Positions 1 through 10,907 of a stretch of DNA of 34,635 nt are shown in pieces. The notes beneath the pieces were generated by a model that had not been told where the DNA came from, did not search any database, and was given only the letters and a program-made list of their open reading frames with translations. The translations under genes were made by a program, and so were the position numbers. How positions within the stretch are numbered: the stretch's first letter is position 1; every line of letters starts with the position of its first letter. This DNA is from Funneliformis mosseae (lineage: Eukaryota > Glomeromycota > Glomeromycetes > Glomerales > Glomeraceae), in NCBI GenBank assembly GCA_910592005.1, contig CAJVPP010000366.1:1-34635 (forward strand), read 5' to 3'.

Positions 1-945
1 TTTGTCATCCTCGGTCATATTAAAAGGAAATTTAAATGATGGCATTTTAAATTTCTCATTTCGCTTCAAAGTTGGTTTATTCTCATAAGTTTTTAACCAG
101 ATTGCAGATGTACTATGTCTCTTTCGATGAGTCTGTATTTTCTTTTCTTTTTCGGCATCAACTTTTCCAACCAACGAGATTGGTAATAGACCATTAGAAG
201 CCATTTTAGAATTCCAACGATCTAAATTCTTTTTATCCGACTTTGCACGATAAATTCTTTCTTGTATCAATGTCGGGGAAACATCAAGCCATTCTGAAGG
301 TTTGTCATACTTTTTATTGAGCTTCTTGGGGTCTATCCAATTTGGTTCCGTCTTAACCGATTCTTCACTCGATGAATCATAATACCCATCATCATCCGTA
401 AATAAATCTAATGCAGAATCCGAATAACTATTTTTAATATCAAAACTTTCAACCGATAGTCTATCTTTTTCAATCTCTTTTCTCTCTTGTCTAAGAGTTA
501 TTCCGATATCAACTTGATTATTATCTTCAATCTCGGAGGTAATAGTGATCTGGGTGGGCATAAAATTTGTTCTTTCAACGTTCGTTATACCATTCTTTGA
601 GACAATATCAAAAAGTAATTGAACATCTAATTGAAGTTTTTTTAATTCCTGATTTTTAATAATGGATTCGGTTTCCAATTCTTCGATACGAGTCTTCAAG
701 GAATTAATTAGTTTAGTTTTTTCTCTACAATCACAAGTGATTGCGCTCTTCACTTCAGACTCTGGATTTGATTTTTGTATATTTGGTTCATTTTGTCGAA
801 TATAATCTTGATATGATGATTGTAATTCTACGCTCATGCGTTTACCAAATTCTTCAAATTCCTTTGCTTGTTTTTCTAAAATATGAACCAAGGGTTCTTG
901 TTTTTCTATAGTTTGATTTGTGAGAGAGGATATCATGGAAGTCAT
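1..945 (-). CDS. Coiled-coil family protein, 3' end beyond window (partial)
   Basis: An uninterrupted frame of 315 codons starts at ATG 945 (a second ATG at 936 is also possible) and runs off the left edge, so the C-terminus is missing. Residues 24-38 read EKQAKEFEEFGKRMS, nearly identical to residues 23-37 of the plus-strand paralogue at 20404. A CDC motif at residues 71-73 precedes a predicted coiled coil (LINSLKTRIEELE, residues 79-91, with leucine/isoleucine heptads to about 104). Residues 43-52 (SSYQDYIRQN) resemble the repeat unit of the gene at 9022-10764. The middle is acidic and serine-rich; the visible C-terminal third is basic and tryptophan-containing, and does not match the YTKT domain of other members. 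There is no signal peptide or membrane segment. Function is unknown. Frame and family membership are directly visible. Confidence 0.8.
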   Translation of the reverse strand, partial: MTSMISSLTNQTIEKQEPLVHILEKQAKEFEEFGKRMSVELQSSYQDYIRQNEPNIQKSNPESEVKSAITCDCREKTKLINSLKTRIEELETESIIKNQELKKLQLDVQLLFDIVSKNGITNVERTNFMPTQITITSEIEDNNQVDIGITLRQERKEIEKDRLSVESFDIKNSYSDSALDLFTDDDGYYDSSSEESVKTEPNWIDPKKLNKKYDKPSEWLDVSPTLIQERIYRAKSDKKNLDRWNSKMASNGLLPISLVGKVDAEKEKKIQTHRKRHSTSAIWLKTYENKPTLKRNEKFKMPSFKFPFNMTEDDK

Positions 946-2600
946 CGTTCTTTACTTATGATTTTCTTTTTTTAAAAAAATGAAAAAAAAAAAAATCGAG
1001 AGAGATTTAAATAGACGCCGATTAATGCCAAGCGGTATATCATTAAAAAAAAACCGATTGTTGGACAAATGTCACGCACGCCACATGTAACCGTAAATTT
1101 GCGCCATTAGATCTGAAACCCCCCTACAATAATATAACTTAATGTAGTAAAAAGGGAATTTTCGATTAAAAATTTTTGACTGAAACAATCGTCATGAGTT
1201 ACCTATTTCGGAAACGTCATTTTACTACAATAATATAATGTTCGGCGATCACATGTTACCGAAAAAGACAATCGATCGTTCTTTTCTTGAACACCAAAAT
1301 TCGGGCATAAATAAAAAGTTTAATTTGAAACAAAAAATAACACAAAGCATTAATGTACTATTATCTGACCACCCAAAAACTTTAGGTGCTTCTTATGGGT
1401 TTAAAATACCAAATTGAAGCCTCGAAGTTTACCAAGGAAGAACCAAAGTGTCTTAACCCGGTCTTAACCAATAAAAGGGCATTATATTATCATTTGAAGT
1501 TAGACTTCGAAATAATAATAATAATAATAAAAGATTTCCTTGGATTGTTTCTTTTTTGTCATTGTAGTAGTTTCTCCTTTGTAATGTAATTAGATTATTA
1601 TTTAAAAAAGTTCAAGATCAATTTGTCTTTAATTAAAAATTTTAGTAATGTTTTTAAATGTGACGACCCTAAAAATTATTATATTTTTTGGCGCAAATTT
1701 TAATCAATCATTTAAATACATCATCCTTTAAACTTTAAGTTGAAAGAATCTTCCGAAAAAGATTTGGAATTTTCTTTCAACACCGGGTAACCAAATATAA
1801 TCAAACCATTTTACTATCTATATTTCGATCAGCCAATTTGATGTAGTCAATGCACGTGATACATGTCATGCTAGGTATTTATTACGTTGTAGAATTTCCA
1901 TTTCTTACCAAATTTTTTTTTTTTATATTGTGGATCCTAAAAAATTCAATTATCTTATGATCTAGAAATTTTAAACGGTGTTCGATAAAGAAGATATTGA
2001 TGTAATAGTTGAGTTTCCCCGTAATTTCAGGTAAATGAGACATCATTATTTTCTTTATTATATTTATTATTAATAAATTTTGCAATTTCGTTTAGTCACA
2101 TTGACCTTGCAATATTGGTTACAAGAAAAATTAATTTATCAACGAATTTACAATTATTATAAGATTATGAAAAAATGTTCTTTGTTCTCTTGGATAATAA
2201 TCATTTTTGCTTTGTCAATTATCTTGCCCCTTTTCTACTCTGACCATGCCATTGTTGTAACATAATTACACTATAAGTTTGCGCGAAATCAGCAAGCATT
2301 CCTCGTGTCTATAAATTTCCGTTTCACATGGACATCCAAAATGAAATTAGATCTAGCGTAAACAAAGATATAACCTAAGCCACTTATTTTGAAGGGCTTC
2401 TTAGAAACAAGTTCTAAATATTACAGGAACATATAAATAAATATTTATTTATTTAATTTCTTTAGAAATTATATATGGAACAAAAATTTATGTCAACTAT
2501 TTTTTCCGCATGATTCTCTAATTTCCATTGAAATACAATTGTAATTTTCATAAGTTTCAAAAGACAATCTAGGGATAAAAGTTTGATATTATGAAACGTC
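946..2600. other. Intergenic DNA upstream of the partial gene
   Basis: I find no convincing gene. Short open frames (for example 1386-1589 and 1882-2085) lack plausible start codons or any protein-like pattern. The stretch holds poly-A/T runs, an AAT microsatellite near 1517-1530, a CACGTG palindrome near 1854, and the small repeat pair described separately at 1124-1238. The first few hundred bases are presumably the promoter of the minus-strand gene that starts at 945. Confidence 0.5.
1124..1238. repeat. Short repeat pair: 14-bp direct repeat with internal 10-bp inverted repeat
   Basis: CTACAATAATATAA occurs exactly at 1124-1137 and again at 1225-1238. Between and overlapping these, TGTAGTAAAA (1143-1152) is the reverse complement of TTTTACTACA (1220-1229). 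This could be a tiny decayed mobile element or a symmetric site in the promoter of the gene starting at 945. The match is short for such AT-rich DNA. Confidence 0.35.
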
Positions 2601-5266
2601 TAGTGTAACGACCAAATAATTGATTTCATGATTTTGAGACTTTACCAAATATACCAAGAGCTAGACCATTTTTTATTGTTCCTTTAATTACTTGTGTATC
2701 AAAAAAGGCTGTAAAAGCTTTTTTTTAAAAAAAAATCACAGATCTTAGATATAGGTCTAAAAATAGTAGTAAAAATAGTTTTAACTTTTATTAAACATAT
2801 TTATTTTTATTTTTATTATCAGAATTTGATTTGTTAATTACAAAGATTTTTAGAAAAAAATTACAATATTTTTTATCTAAATTTTATTCTGTACATAATA
2901 GCTTAAAAAAAACTGTATTTGATATTAAATAAAATTAATTAAATAAAGTGTTTCCTTGTATTAGTAATTATTAAATAGAAATTTTAAATAAAATTGAAAA
3001 AACATGAAAAAAGCTTTTATCTGCATAATAAGTAAAAAGTTAAAATAATTTGTATTATTTAATTTTAAATAAATTTAACTAATTTATTAAAATACTTATA
3101 GTACTTTAGGAATATTATTATCTTAATATATTAAAAAAATTTATAACATTATAAAAAAGTATATAAATCTACAAAGTAATTTGATTGAAATTTTTAAGGG
3201 ATTTAAGTATTTCTTTAAGATCAAAATTTTTAAAGCAGAATACTAAAATTAGGTTAAATCATTATTTCAAATAAACATTTTAATAATATTTAGTCTTAGA
3301 ACAAATTTTTCATTTATAATTAAAGAACTAAAAAAATTCATTATAATGAAAATATATTTTATATAAAAAGCTTAATTTAACATTTATTTGAAATATAATG
3401 TTATACTGATATTTTTAGAAGAATATAAAATATTTAAAAAAGTAAGTATTTTAAATTTTTATAAATTAAGTAGATCAATTTTTATTATTAAAGTACAATA
3501 ATAATTTTAATATTTTAAGATATTGTATAAGAGATTGATAATCCAAATATTGATGATCAAATTAATTTTACTTAGATATCCTTAAAATTACTTATTAGTA
3601 AAGTTAATAAAACATATATGATTAAAATTTAATATGTAACTTATCTAATATATAGTTTAAGTTTAATATTTTATTTCATTATCTTTTACATAAAGAAAGT
3701 CATATTTATATTTATTTGATAATTATTAATTTCAGGTATTTTTTCAGGTTATAATTCATAGTTAATAAGCAAAATTTAGTGTCTTTTTAATTAAAAGATA
3801 ATAGTTTAAATTAGAAATCACAAATAATCTTAAAATTAATTTTAATGATTTTAATTCATAAAAACAAATTTTATAAATATAAATGATCAAATATTTTTTG
3901 AAGAAATTATTAACAATATTAAGCATACTTCAAGAAGACTTAAAGGATATTTCAATTAATAATATATAACATAAAAATTGAAGCACGTTATTTATATGGT
4001 AATTTATTTAGACTTAAATATAAAATTGCTCAAATTGCTACTAAAAAATGCTATTTTAATATTTTAGAAATTTTTAATCAATTTTTAAAAGAATTATATG
4101 ATGATATTAATGAAATTATTAACAAATCAAATAAAATTATATAGTTAAATTCAAAGGAAAACCATAAAATAACTGATTTAAAAATTCTGTAATAACACAT
4201 AAAAGTTGGAAATTTAATCTAAGATAATAATAAAAGTTAGTTTATAAAATAATAATAGCAGATTAAATGCATATAGTAATTGTAAAGGAACTATCTATAA
4301 TATTTGATGATATATGGTATTATATAAATCTTATAAAAAAAATAGTCATACTTATGTAAACTACAAAGAAAAATATGCAAAGAAATTCTATATAAATTTA
4401 CTTTATTATGTATTCTACATGAAAATTTAATAATAAAATAATAAAATTCTATTAAATCAAAAATATAAGCATTTACTATATCATATGTTAATCAATTTTA
4501 AGGTTTTTTTCTTTAATTTTGTTAACCAATAATATTTAACTTTATAGGATAGCAAAAAAATTATATACCCTCCTGGATGGCAACTAGATAACTCCTATTT
4601 AAAATTAATAATTTATATGTTTTATAAAATTTTTTATAATATAAAATAGAATAGAAATATTAAATTTATTTTTTATAAAAAAATTACATTTATCAAAAAA
4701 AATTTTAAATATTTAAATTATATATTTTTTAATAGAAGGATAATAATAAACCTTTAATAAATAAATAAAAGTATTTACAAATATTATAATTTTTATAATA
4801 ATTATTTTTTATTTTTAAAAAAATAAAGTTTAATATTTTTTTAAACAAATTTATTTATAATATAAAAGATATTAAAAAAAAATAAATTAGATTTAATAAA
4901 GGTTTTCTATATATTGTAAATAAAAATAAATTAAATAAAAAAAATTTCAAAAAAATTCCATCTACTTTACACGAATACTATGATGCCAGAAATCTTAACT
5001 CAAAAATCATGTAATTTTATTTCAAATTTTTATCACTAATCTTTCATCACTTGATACATAATCTACTAATTAAAATGTGAGAATTTTGTATAATTAAAGG
5101 ATTGGGTTAAACAATTTTTTTTAATGAAAAAATTTACAAGCAGAATAAAATTAAAATAATTTAAAGAACAAATAGCGATCTAAAACCAAGAACCGTATAA
5201 TATAAGAATAATAATCTAAAGCTAAGTATTGAAAAATTTAAATTCTTTAGCTATAATACCACTCTA
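2601..5266. other. Very AT-rich degenerate DNA, probably old repeat sequence
   Basis: This stretch is almost entirely A and T with dense stop codons in all frames. Two adjoining open stretches without ATG, ending at stops near 3957 and 4142, read like a protein that changed frame (the second contains IEARYLYGNLFRLKYK). They may be a relic of a coding repeat but are too weak to call a gene. The base composition matches 32,000-34,635 and suggests repeat DNA worn down by C-to-T change. Nothing else is identifiable. Confidence 0.4.
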
Positions 5267-7485
5267 TTAATCCATAATTTTTTCAATATTTTCTGGTAAT
5301 TGGTAATGTGACTTATACTTATTAACAGCCTATTCGACAATCCTGCCTTCTAATCCTCTACTATATGCATCCATGTATCTCCACGATTTATGTGCAAATT
5401 TGTGGATTGTTATTATGGGAACATTAACAAGAACTTCAGGAATAAGTTTTAATAGGTCTGTATAGTTATAACTACATAATTCTCTAGTCTCTCATTTTAC
5501 GAAACTCTAGTATCGCTCAATAAAGTTACATTCACAATGAAACTTTGAATACCGTTCAAAAATATGTCTCAATCTAATTGTTATCTCCTTTAATGCAGAT
5601 TTTTATTTAAGAAATCAGATTGTAAAGATATTATTCGCTATACATAACAATCTAGTCTTATCAGATCATTATCAGCATCTTTCTTAGAACATTCTTTACA
5701 CATTAAATTAATCTTCTTTTCAGGTCAAAACTTACGCTCTTCAAGCACTTTTTTAATTCCTTTAGTTATTCTCTTAATTTCTATATCAGGTAATTGTCTG
5801 AAAATGTTATAGATTGTATACACTTCTCTTCATGTTCATTTATATATTAGCTATCGCGCATTTTCAGTTGTGCTCCTTCAGGTCCTAAGTTCATTCTTAT
5901 CACAATCAATGCATTTTAAGCCATAGCATTATAGTTTGTTGACTAGTTAAAACAAAAAATAGTAATACATCTAGGATGCAGTATCTCAAATATTAGAATT
6001 GCTTTATGGATAAGCTTAGTTAAAAATAATAAGGTTAGTATCATATGTAATTTAATAACATAAAAATGAAATTTTTAAAAAAATATCTGTTTCATCATAT
6101 GTTCTAATATTCAATATCTATCTGCTTGTACAGAATGAAGAATATAAGTATCTTTATGTTGGATGTGTGAGTTTTCTTGCATTTGTTTATCGGATAGTTG
6201 TAATAATTCATGACATGAACAAAGAAAGGCAAAAACCATAATGGAACGTTCTAAATATTTTGAACGCAAAATATCCTCTTCTTTATTGACCCAGATTCTT
6301 CATAATCCATCATTTACATAAAAGTGACATTTATCATATATTATTTGAACAAACTCTTTCTCTTCTGATTTGAGTTTGGGTTCTAATATGATATCCAACA
6401 TATCTCCATCAAATTCTCTCATATGCTTTTTGTATATAAATATTCTTTTTAACTATTTTCTCTATATTCTACTACATCGTGTCTCTTGTATTCATCATAG
6501 TAAATATCCTTTCTTCTTTTGTCATATCTATATCCCCATAGGTATATATAGTTTTGGCAAGTCTTCTCAGAGATGGTATCCTTTTTGATGTATCCTATTA
6601 ATTTTGAAAATAACTCCTCTTCAATATATATTTTTAGGTTAGAAGAAAAATGTATTTCTGAAACCTGCTGCCGTAACTATGTTTTGCAATCCTCAGTAAA
6701 ATCTTCATTATCTAGCAGGTTTTTTATTTTCATATACTTTCCTTGAGAATGAACAGGAAGCTCTACAGTATGTATAAAGTGACCTCCCCATATTCTAATA
6801 CATTAAGCCATATATTTCACATAGATTGAGCAATTTAATTGCTGGCCACCATCTTGCTTTATCCATTTAACAATTTCTGTATATACATGCGTACACTCAA
6901 AAGATGAATATAATCATATGTAAATGTATTATGATTATCTTTTATAGACTTTCTATTGAGTATAATTTATTAATTTCTTCTAAGCATATATATAGGTCTA
7001 TTGTAGTATCAATAGGTAATAAAGGTGAATTTTGTATAATTGAACATAATGATAATGATGATGATTTATTTGACATGCCATTACTTTCAGAAACTGGTTG
7101 GAAAAAGATGTTAATTTTTTTATGCCCTTTACATGCTCTTCTAACTTTATATTTGTTTATTTTTGTCTCCATTTTGTCATTCTTAAATTTTCAGGATATA
7201 CAGTTCTAATTTTATTTACAGCTTCTTTTTTCAACAAAGTGTCTCATTGATGAGTTTTTGTTCTATTCCTTTAAATTCTCTTAACTCACCTTCTATCCAT
7301 TTCTTATTAACTTCATTTTCCATTCAATTTGATTCACTTTCTATCCAATCCACTTCATCTTCTGCTTCGTTTGATTCAATGTTTTCATCTATAATTGTAG
7401 TATTTTATTCTTAAAACATATAGTATCCTTTTTTTCTAGGTATTTTACTAATCTGTTGTTATTTTTTTGTCTTGCGTGATATCAT
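5267..7485 (-). pseudogene. Relic DDE-type DNA transposase, multiple stops and frameshifts
   Basis: Reading from an apparent start MISRKTKK near 7485 to a stop at 5267-5269, broken frames recover a fungal DDE transposase pattern in order: CIRIWGGHFIHTVELPVHSQ (near 6800), LIGYIKKDTISEKTCQNYIY (near 6570), IWVNKEEDILRSKYLERS (near 6280), GPEGAQLKMRD (near 5870), KGIKKVLEERKF (near 5740), KFHCECNFIERY (about 5510-5550), and TIHKFAHKSWRYMDAYSRG (about 5355-5415). These match what I remember of a transposase family abundant in Rhizophagus and many basidiomycetes. In-frame stops sit where tryptophan or arginine is expected, for example TAG directly after NFIERY and TGA four codons later, consistent with G-to-A and C-to-T decay. 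It cannot encode a working protein. Terminal inverted repeats were not identified. Identification is by pattern memory, not a search. Confidence 0.75.
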
Positions 7486-7569
7486 AAAAGTATAATCAGA
7501 TTTCAAAAAATCAAAAAAATCAAAAAAATTTATCGAATCCAAAAAAAAATCCGAGTTTATTTAATTATG

Positions 7570-7615
7570 ATAATTCAGGCCGGCATTAAATTGCTATAGT
7601 GTTGGCCCGAATTAT
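7570..7615. repeat. Palindromic hairpin 1
   Basis: The left arm 7570-7585 begins ATAATTCAGGCC and the right arm 7600-7615 ends GGCCCGAATTAT. The 16-bp arms pair with three mismatches around a 14-nt loop. It is GC-richer in the stem than its surroundings and is one of four hairpins within 360 bp just upstream of the transposase relic. Confidence 0.6.
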
Positions 7616-7724
7616 AAAAAATTTTGACCAATAAAATCACTTTCACGTGATACGATTTGTTTCAAAAATGAGCCGATCATATGAAAATCATCCGAATTTA
7701 AACCGCTATAACTTTTTATGTAGG

Positions 7725-7742
7725 CAGTTTTTTGAAAAACTG
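7725..7742. repeat. Palindromic hairpin 2
   Basis: CAGTTTTT and AAAAACTG form a perfect 8-bp stem around a TG spacer. It abuts hairpin 3. Confidence 0.45.
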
Positions 7743-7743
7743 G

Positions 7744-7786
7744 CCGGTAATTTAATAGTATTCATCATAAAGAATAAAGTTACCGG
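7744..7786. repeat. Palindromic hairpin 3
   Basis: CCGGTAA (7744-7750) pairs with TTACCGG (7780-7786); an inner ATTC/GAAT pair adds to the symmetry. The perfect part of the stem is short. Confidence 0.4.
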
Positions 7787-7884
7787 TTTATTTTTTTAAA
7801 ATTTTGAAAAGATTTTCAAGTGGTACAATTTTATTTTTGAGTTAAGACTTCCAGCACCATATAAATATGATCAGAATTCACGAA

Positions 7885-7924
7885 TTTAATTCCAGCCAAA
7901 ATTATAAATTCGGCTGAAATTAAA
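7885..7924. repeat. Palindromic hairpin 4
   Basis: TTTAATTCCAGCC (7885-7897) pairs with GGCTGAAATTAAA (7912-7924) with one mismatch around a 14-nt loop. Its AATTC-then-GCC arm pattern resembles hairpin 1, suggesting related elements. Confidence 0.6.
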
Positions 7925-9021
7925 ATACTCGAATAAAATCATGAGAGTGAAATATTTTTTCATTATAACAAAAACTCATTTGCCATATATCATCAAAAGT
8001 GCTTTTTACATCCCTTTCGTTCGATTAAGCATTTTTGTTTAAGACCATGCATTTGACCTCCTAAAATATTCATATAATCATATGGTTCAACTTTCAAAAT
8101 TTCTTTCAAATAATGAATACGCAAGAAAGTGTCAGTGGATAATACCGCAGACTTCTGCTCAAAAATGAATTTATACAATAATCTTTGAATAATAAAATTA
8201 ATGCTCCTAATGAACAAGCAAAAGAATGTGACGTTTAGACTATAAAGTACATAAATTATGCATAGAAACTGCGACTTGATTATTAAAAATCAAGATATTA
8301 AAAACTTTGATAATACTCAAAAAAGAATTCCAATCGATTCTCGAAAATAAGCAATCAATATGAGCTCAAGATATTGAGTAGTGTTCCTTCAATTAAGTCA
8401 AAACTTTATGGAACATTTTTTATATGGGAGGAGAGATATTCTTTAAAACCCACCTTATAAGGAAATGTTTGATGATTCCAGCTATATATATTCAACCAAT
8501 TAAAATATTAAAATATTATTACATTAACTATTAATGAAATATTGTTTTTAAAAAAAAAAAAAATTTATTAAGGGTCTCGGCGTAATCACGATCCTAGAAT
8601 GTAGAATGCGCTATTTTAAAATGATTCCTACTTGCTAAACTTTTGATGAACCATCATCCATGACCGACCATTTTCAGAATTGAATAAATTAGTTTTAATA
8701 ATCAGTCTTACAAGTCTTAAAGAACCTTCCGAAGAATAATATGTTCTTTGTAAAGTACTTTATATATGAAATGTGATTAGATTATTTTATATTTATTTCA
8801 GGAAATCTCTTGTATTAAAAAAAGGAGCAAAATTAATAAGCGCATGGAAAATTTCATATCTAAAAAATATTTTTTTATTCAATATAAATATAATTTTCTC
8901 TATGTAATTTCTAAAAGTACATTTTTTTTTTGAATTTTTATCATTTAAATTCTTTTTGATTTTATATATTTCGTTAATAAAATGCTTATATTTTTGCTAA
9001 TATTATTCGGTTATCGTGATC
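7925..9021. other. Intergenic DNA downstream of the 9022 gene
   Basis: No convincing gene. One minus-strand open frame (7993-8217) is readable for 74 codons and contains YLKEILKVEPYDYMNILGGQ, but it lacks an ATG start at its upstream end and I do not recognise it; it may be a relic exon. The rest is AT-rich with poly-A/T runs. TTTATT (minus-strand AATAAA) near 8873-8878 could serve as the polyadenylation signal of the 9022-10764 gene. Confidence 0.45.
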
Positions 9022-10764
9022 TTAATGTGAAAGAGGAGAGTCAAAAGAAACTTTCTTTCGTGGAATTGAAGAAGGTTTACCTTTATTCAAATTCTGTCTA
9101 GAAAAAGTAAAAGATAATTTCTTTTGCGGAATTGAAGATTTAACGATGGTTAAAGGAACTTTAGTTGTTATAGAAGGTATATGTGAAGGAATTGAAGGAG
9201 GCACCCCGACAGTTTTATGCGAATGAACGCCATTAATAGATAAAGGTGAAGTCAAATGAGGCGTTTTTGCTTGTTTTTGAGAAGTTTTATCATGTTTCAA
9301 AGAACTTTCCTTTTTAAATACATTAAATTCTCGTTGAAGTTTTTTAAAATTTTGATCTTTGGTGGTCGATTCAATTTCTAATTCTTCAACACGAGTTCTT
9401 AATGAGTCGATTAATTGTACTAGAGATTCCATTTGCTCTTTACAAATACAATCTTTCATCGGTTCAAGAGGTTGTTTAATAGAATTTTGAAGATTACTTT
9501 CCAATAGGTATTGAATTTCTATAGAATCTTCCATGATGGTTTCTAAAGGGTATTCTTGATATGAAGGTGGTGATTCTAAATCTTTTTGAATTTCTGTAGG
9601 ATCTTCCACAATATTTCCTAAAAGGTGCTCTTGATCTTGATATGAGGGTTGTGATTCTAAATATGTTTGACTTTCTTCAGAACCTTCAAATGATTGCAAA
9701 TTTTTTTGAATTGTTTCGGACCCTTCAACGATGGTTTCTAAAAGGTACTCTAGAGGTAAAGGTTGTGATTCAAAACTTTTTCGAGTTTCGGTAGACTCTT
9801 CTGCAATATCTGCAATGTTTTCTAAAGGTTGCGATTCAAACTTTAAATTTTCGTCGGACCTTTCAATGATAGATTCTGAAAGATACTCTTGATGTGAAGG
9901 TTGCGATTCCAAATTTTTTGAAATTTCTTCGGAATTTTCTTCAATGGTTTCTAAAAGGTACTCTTGAGGTAAAGGTTGTGATTCAAAACTTTTTCGAGTT
10001 TCGGTAGAATCTTCTGCAATATCTGAAATGTTTTCTAAAGGTTGCGATTCAAACTTTTTTAAAATTTCGTCGGACCCTTCAACAATAGATTCTGAAAGAT
10101 ACCCTTGATGTGAAGGTTGCGATTCCAAATTTTTTGAAATTTCTTCGGAATTTTCCTCAATGGTTTCTAAAAGGTACTCTTGAGGTAAAGATTGGGATTC
10201 AAAACTATTTTGGGTCTCTTCTACGATGTCTGCAATGATTTCTAAGGGTTGAGGTTCTTGAATTTCGGACCTGGTTTCTAAAACATATTCTTGATGCGAA
10301 GGTTGCGATGGAATTCCTTCAGAACCTTCCACAACGGTTTCTAAAAGGTATTCTTGGTATGAAGGTTGCGATTCTAAACTTTTTGGGGTATCTTCCGCAA
10401 TGTTTTCTAAAGGATGTGATTCCAAATATTTTTGGGTTATCTCGGAACCGGAACCGGAACCTTCCACTAGAAGGAACTCTTGATGTAAAGGTTGTGATTC
10501 TGAATTTGTTTGAATTTCTTCCTCAATAGTTTCTAAAAAGTGTTCTTGATATGAAGGTTGTGTTTCTAAACTTTTTTGAGTTTCTAAAGAACCTTCCGTT
10601 ATATTTTCTTGAAAGTAATCTTGATATGAGGGTTGTGATTCTAAATTTGTTCGAGTTTCATCATCAATGTTGTCTAAAAAGTACTCTTGATATGAAAGTT
10701 CTAATTCCAAACTTTTTCGAATCTCCGCGGACCTTTCTGCAATGTTATTCTCTTGCATTTCCAT
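9022..10764 (-). CDS. Repeat-rich acidic coiled-coil family protein (580 aa)
   Basis: An intact frame starts at ATG 10764. Residues 1 to about 430 are about sixteen degenerate copies of a glutamate-rich unit of the form ESQPSYQEYLLETIxE. Two long units (residues 187-258 and 259-329) are near-identical tandem duplicates. A CIC motif at 439-441 leads into a predicted coiled coil to 487 (LIDSLRTRVEELE), the segment shared with the paralogues. The last 93 residues are basic and proline/serine-rich with twin motifs SIPQKKLSF and SIPRKKVSF. The C-terminal YTKT domain of other members is absent. No signal peptide or membrane segment is seen. The next family gene starts upstream at 12527 on the same strand. 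The protein is likely largely disordered; its role is unknown, and a scaffold or binding array is only a guess. Confidence 0.8.
   Translation of the reverse strand: MEMQENNIAERSAEIRKSLELELSYQEYFLDNIDDETRTNLESQPSYQDYFQENITEGSLETQKSLETQPSYQEHFLETIEEEIQTNSESQPLHQEFLLVEGSGSGSEITQKYLESHPLENIAEDTPKSLESQPSYQEYLLETVVEGSEGIPSQPSHQEYVLETRSEIQEPQPLEIIADIVEETQNSFESQSLPQEYLLETIEENSEEISKNLESQPSHQGYLSESIVEGSDEILKKFESQPLENISDIAEDSTETRKSFESQPLPQEYLLETIEENSEEISKNLESQPSHQEYLSESIIERSDENLKFESQPLENIADIAEESTETRKSFESQPLPLEYLLETIVEGSETIQKNLQSFEGSEESQTYLESQPSYQDQEHLLGNIVEDPTEIQKDLESPPSYQEYPLETIMEDSIEIQYLLESNLQNSIKQPLEPMKDCICKEQMESLVQLIDSLRTRVEELEIESTTKDQNFKKLQREFNVFKKESSLKHDKTSQKQAKTPHLTSPLSINGVHSHKTVGVPPSIPSHIPSITTKVPLTIVKSSIPQKKLSFTFSRQNLNKGKPSSIPRKKVSFDSPLSH
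9778..10206 (-). repeat. In-frame tandem duplication (216 bp + 213 bp)
   Basis: Copy one spans 9991-10206 and copy two 9778-9990, encoding 72 and 71 residues that differ at only a few positions; one codon is missing in copy two. A third partial copy begins directly after (SFESQPLPLEYLLETI). The high similarity against the more diverged flanking units indicates recent expansion. Confidence 0.75.
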
Positions 10765-10907
10765 TCTGAATTTGCGTGAAAGAAAAAGAATTCTTTTTTT
10801 TTATGCATTATTTTGCATTGTGGTACAAAGAATTGGGCGCCTTCATTATCACGTGATTAAACCGACAGCTATCATTTCTAAAATGGATAAATTAAAAAGA
10901 ACTTTCG

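Noticed and set aside
1386..1589. Plus-strand open frame of 67 codons
   Set aside because: Starts at GTG rather than ATG at its first codon and its end is an AT microsatellite-driven run of isoleucine and phenylalanine; no protein-like pattern.
6904..7209. Plus-strand open frame of 101 codons inside the transposase relic
   Set aside because: Antisense to the N-terminal part of the relic, which explains the DNA better; no recognisable protein on the plus strand.
7570..7924. CRISPR-like array
   Set aside because: Repeats are palindromes of different sequence with unequal spacing, in eukaryotic-type DNA; there are no identical direct repeats or associated genes.
10308..10769. Plus-strand open frames opposite the repeat-rich gene
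   Set aside because: Shadow frames created by the periodic codons of the minus-strand repeat array.
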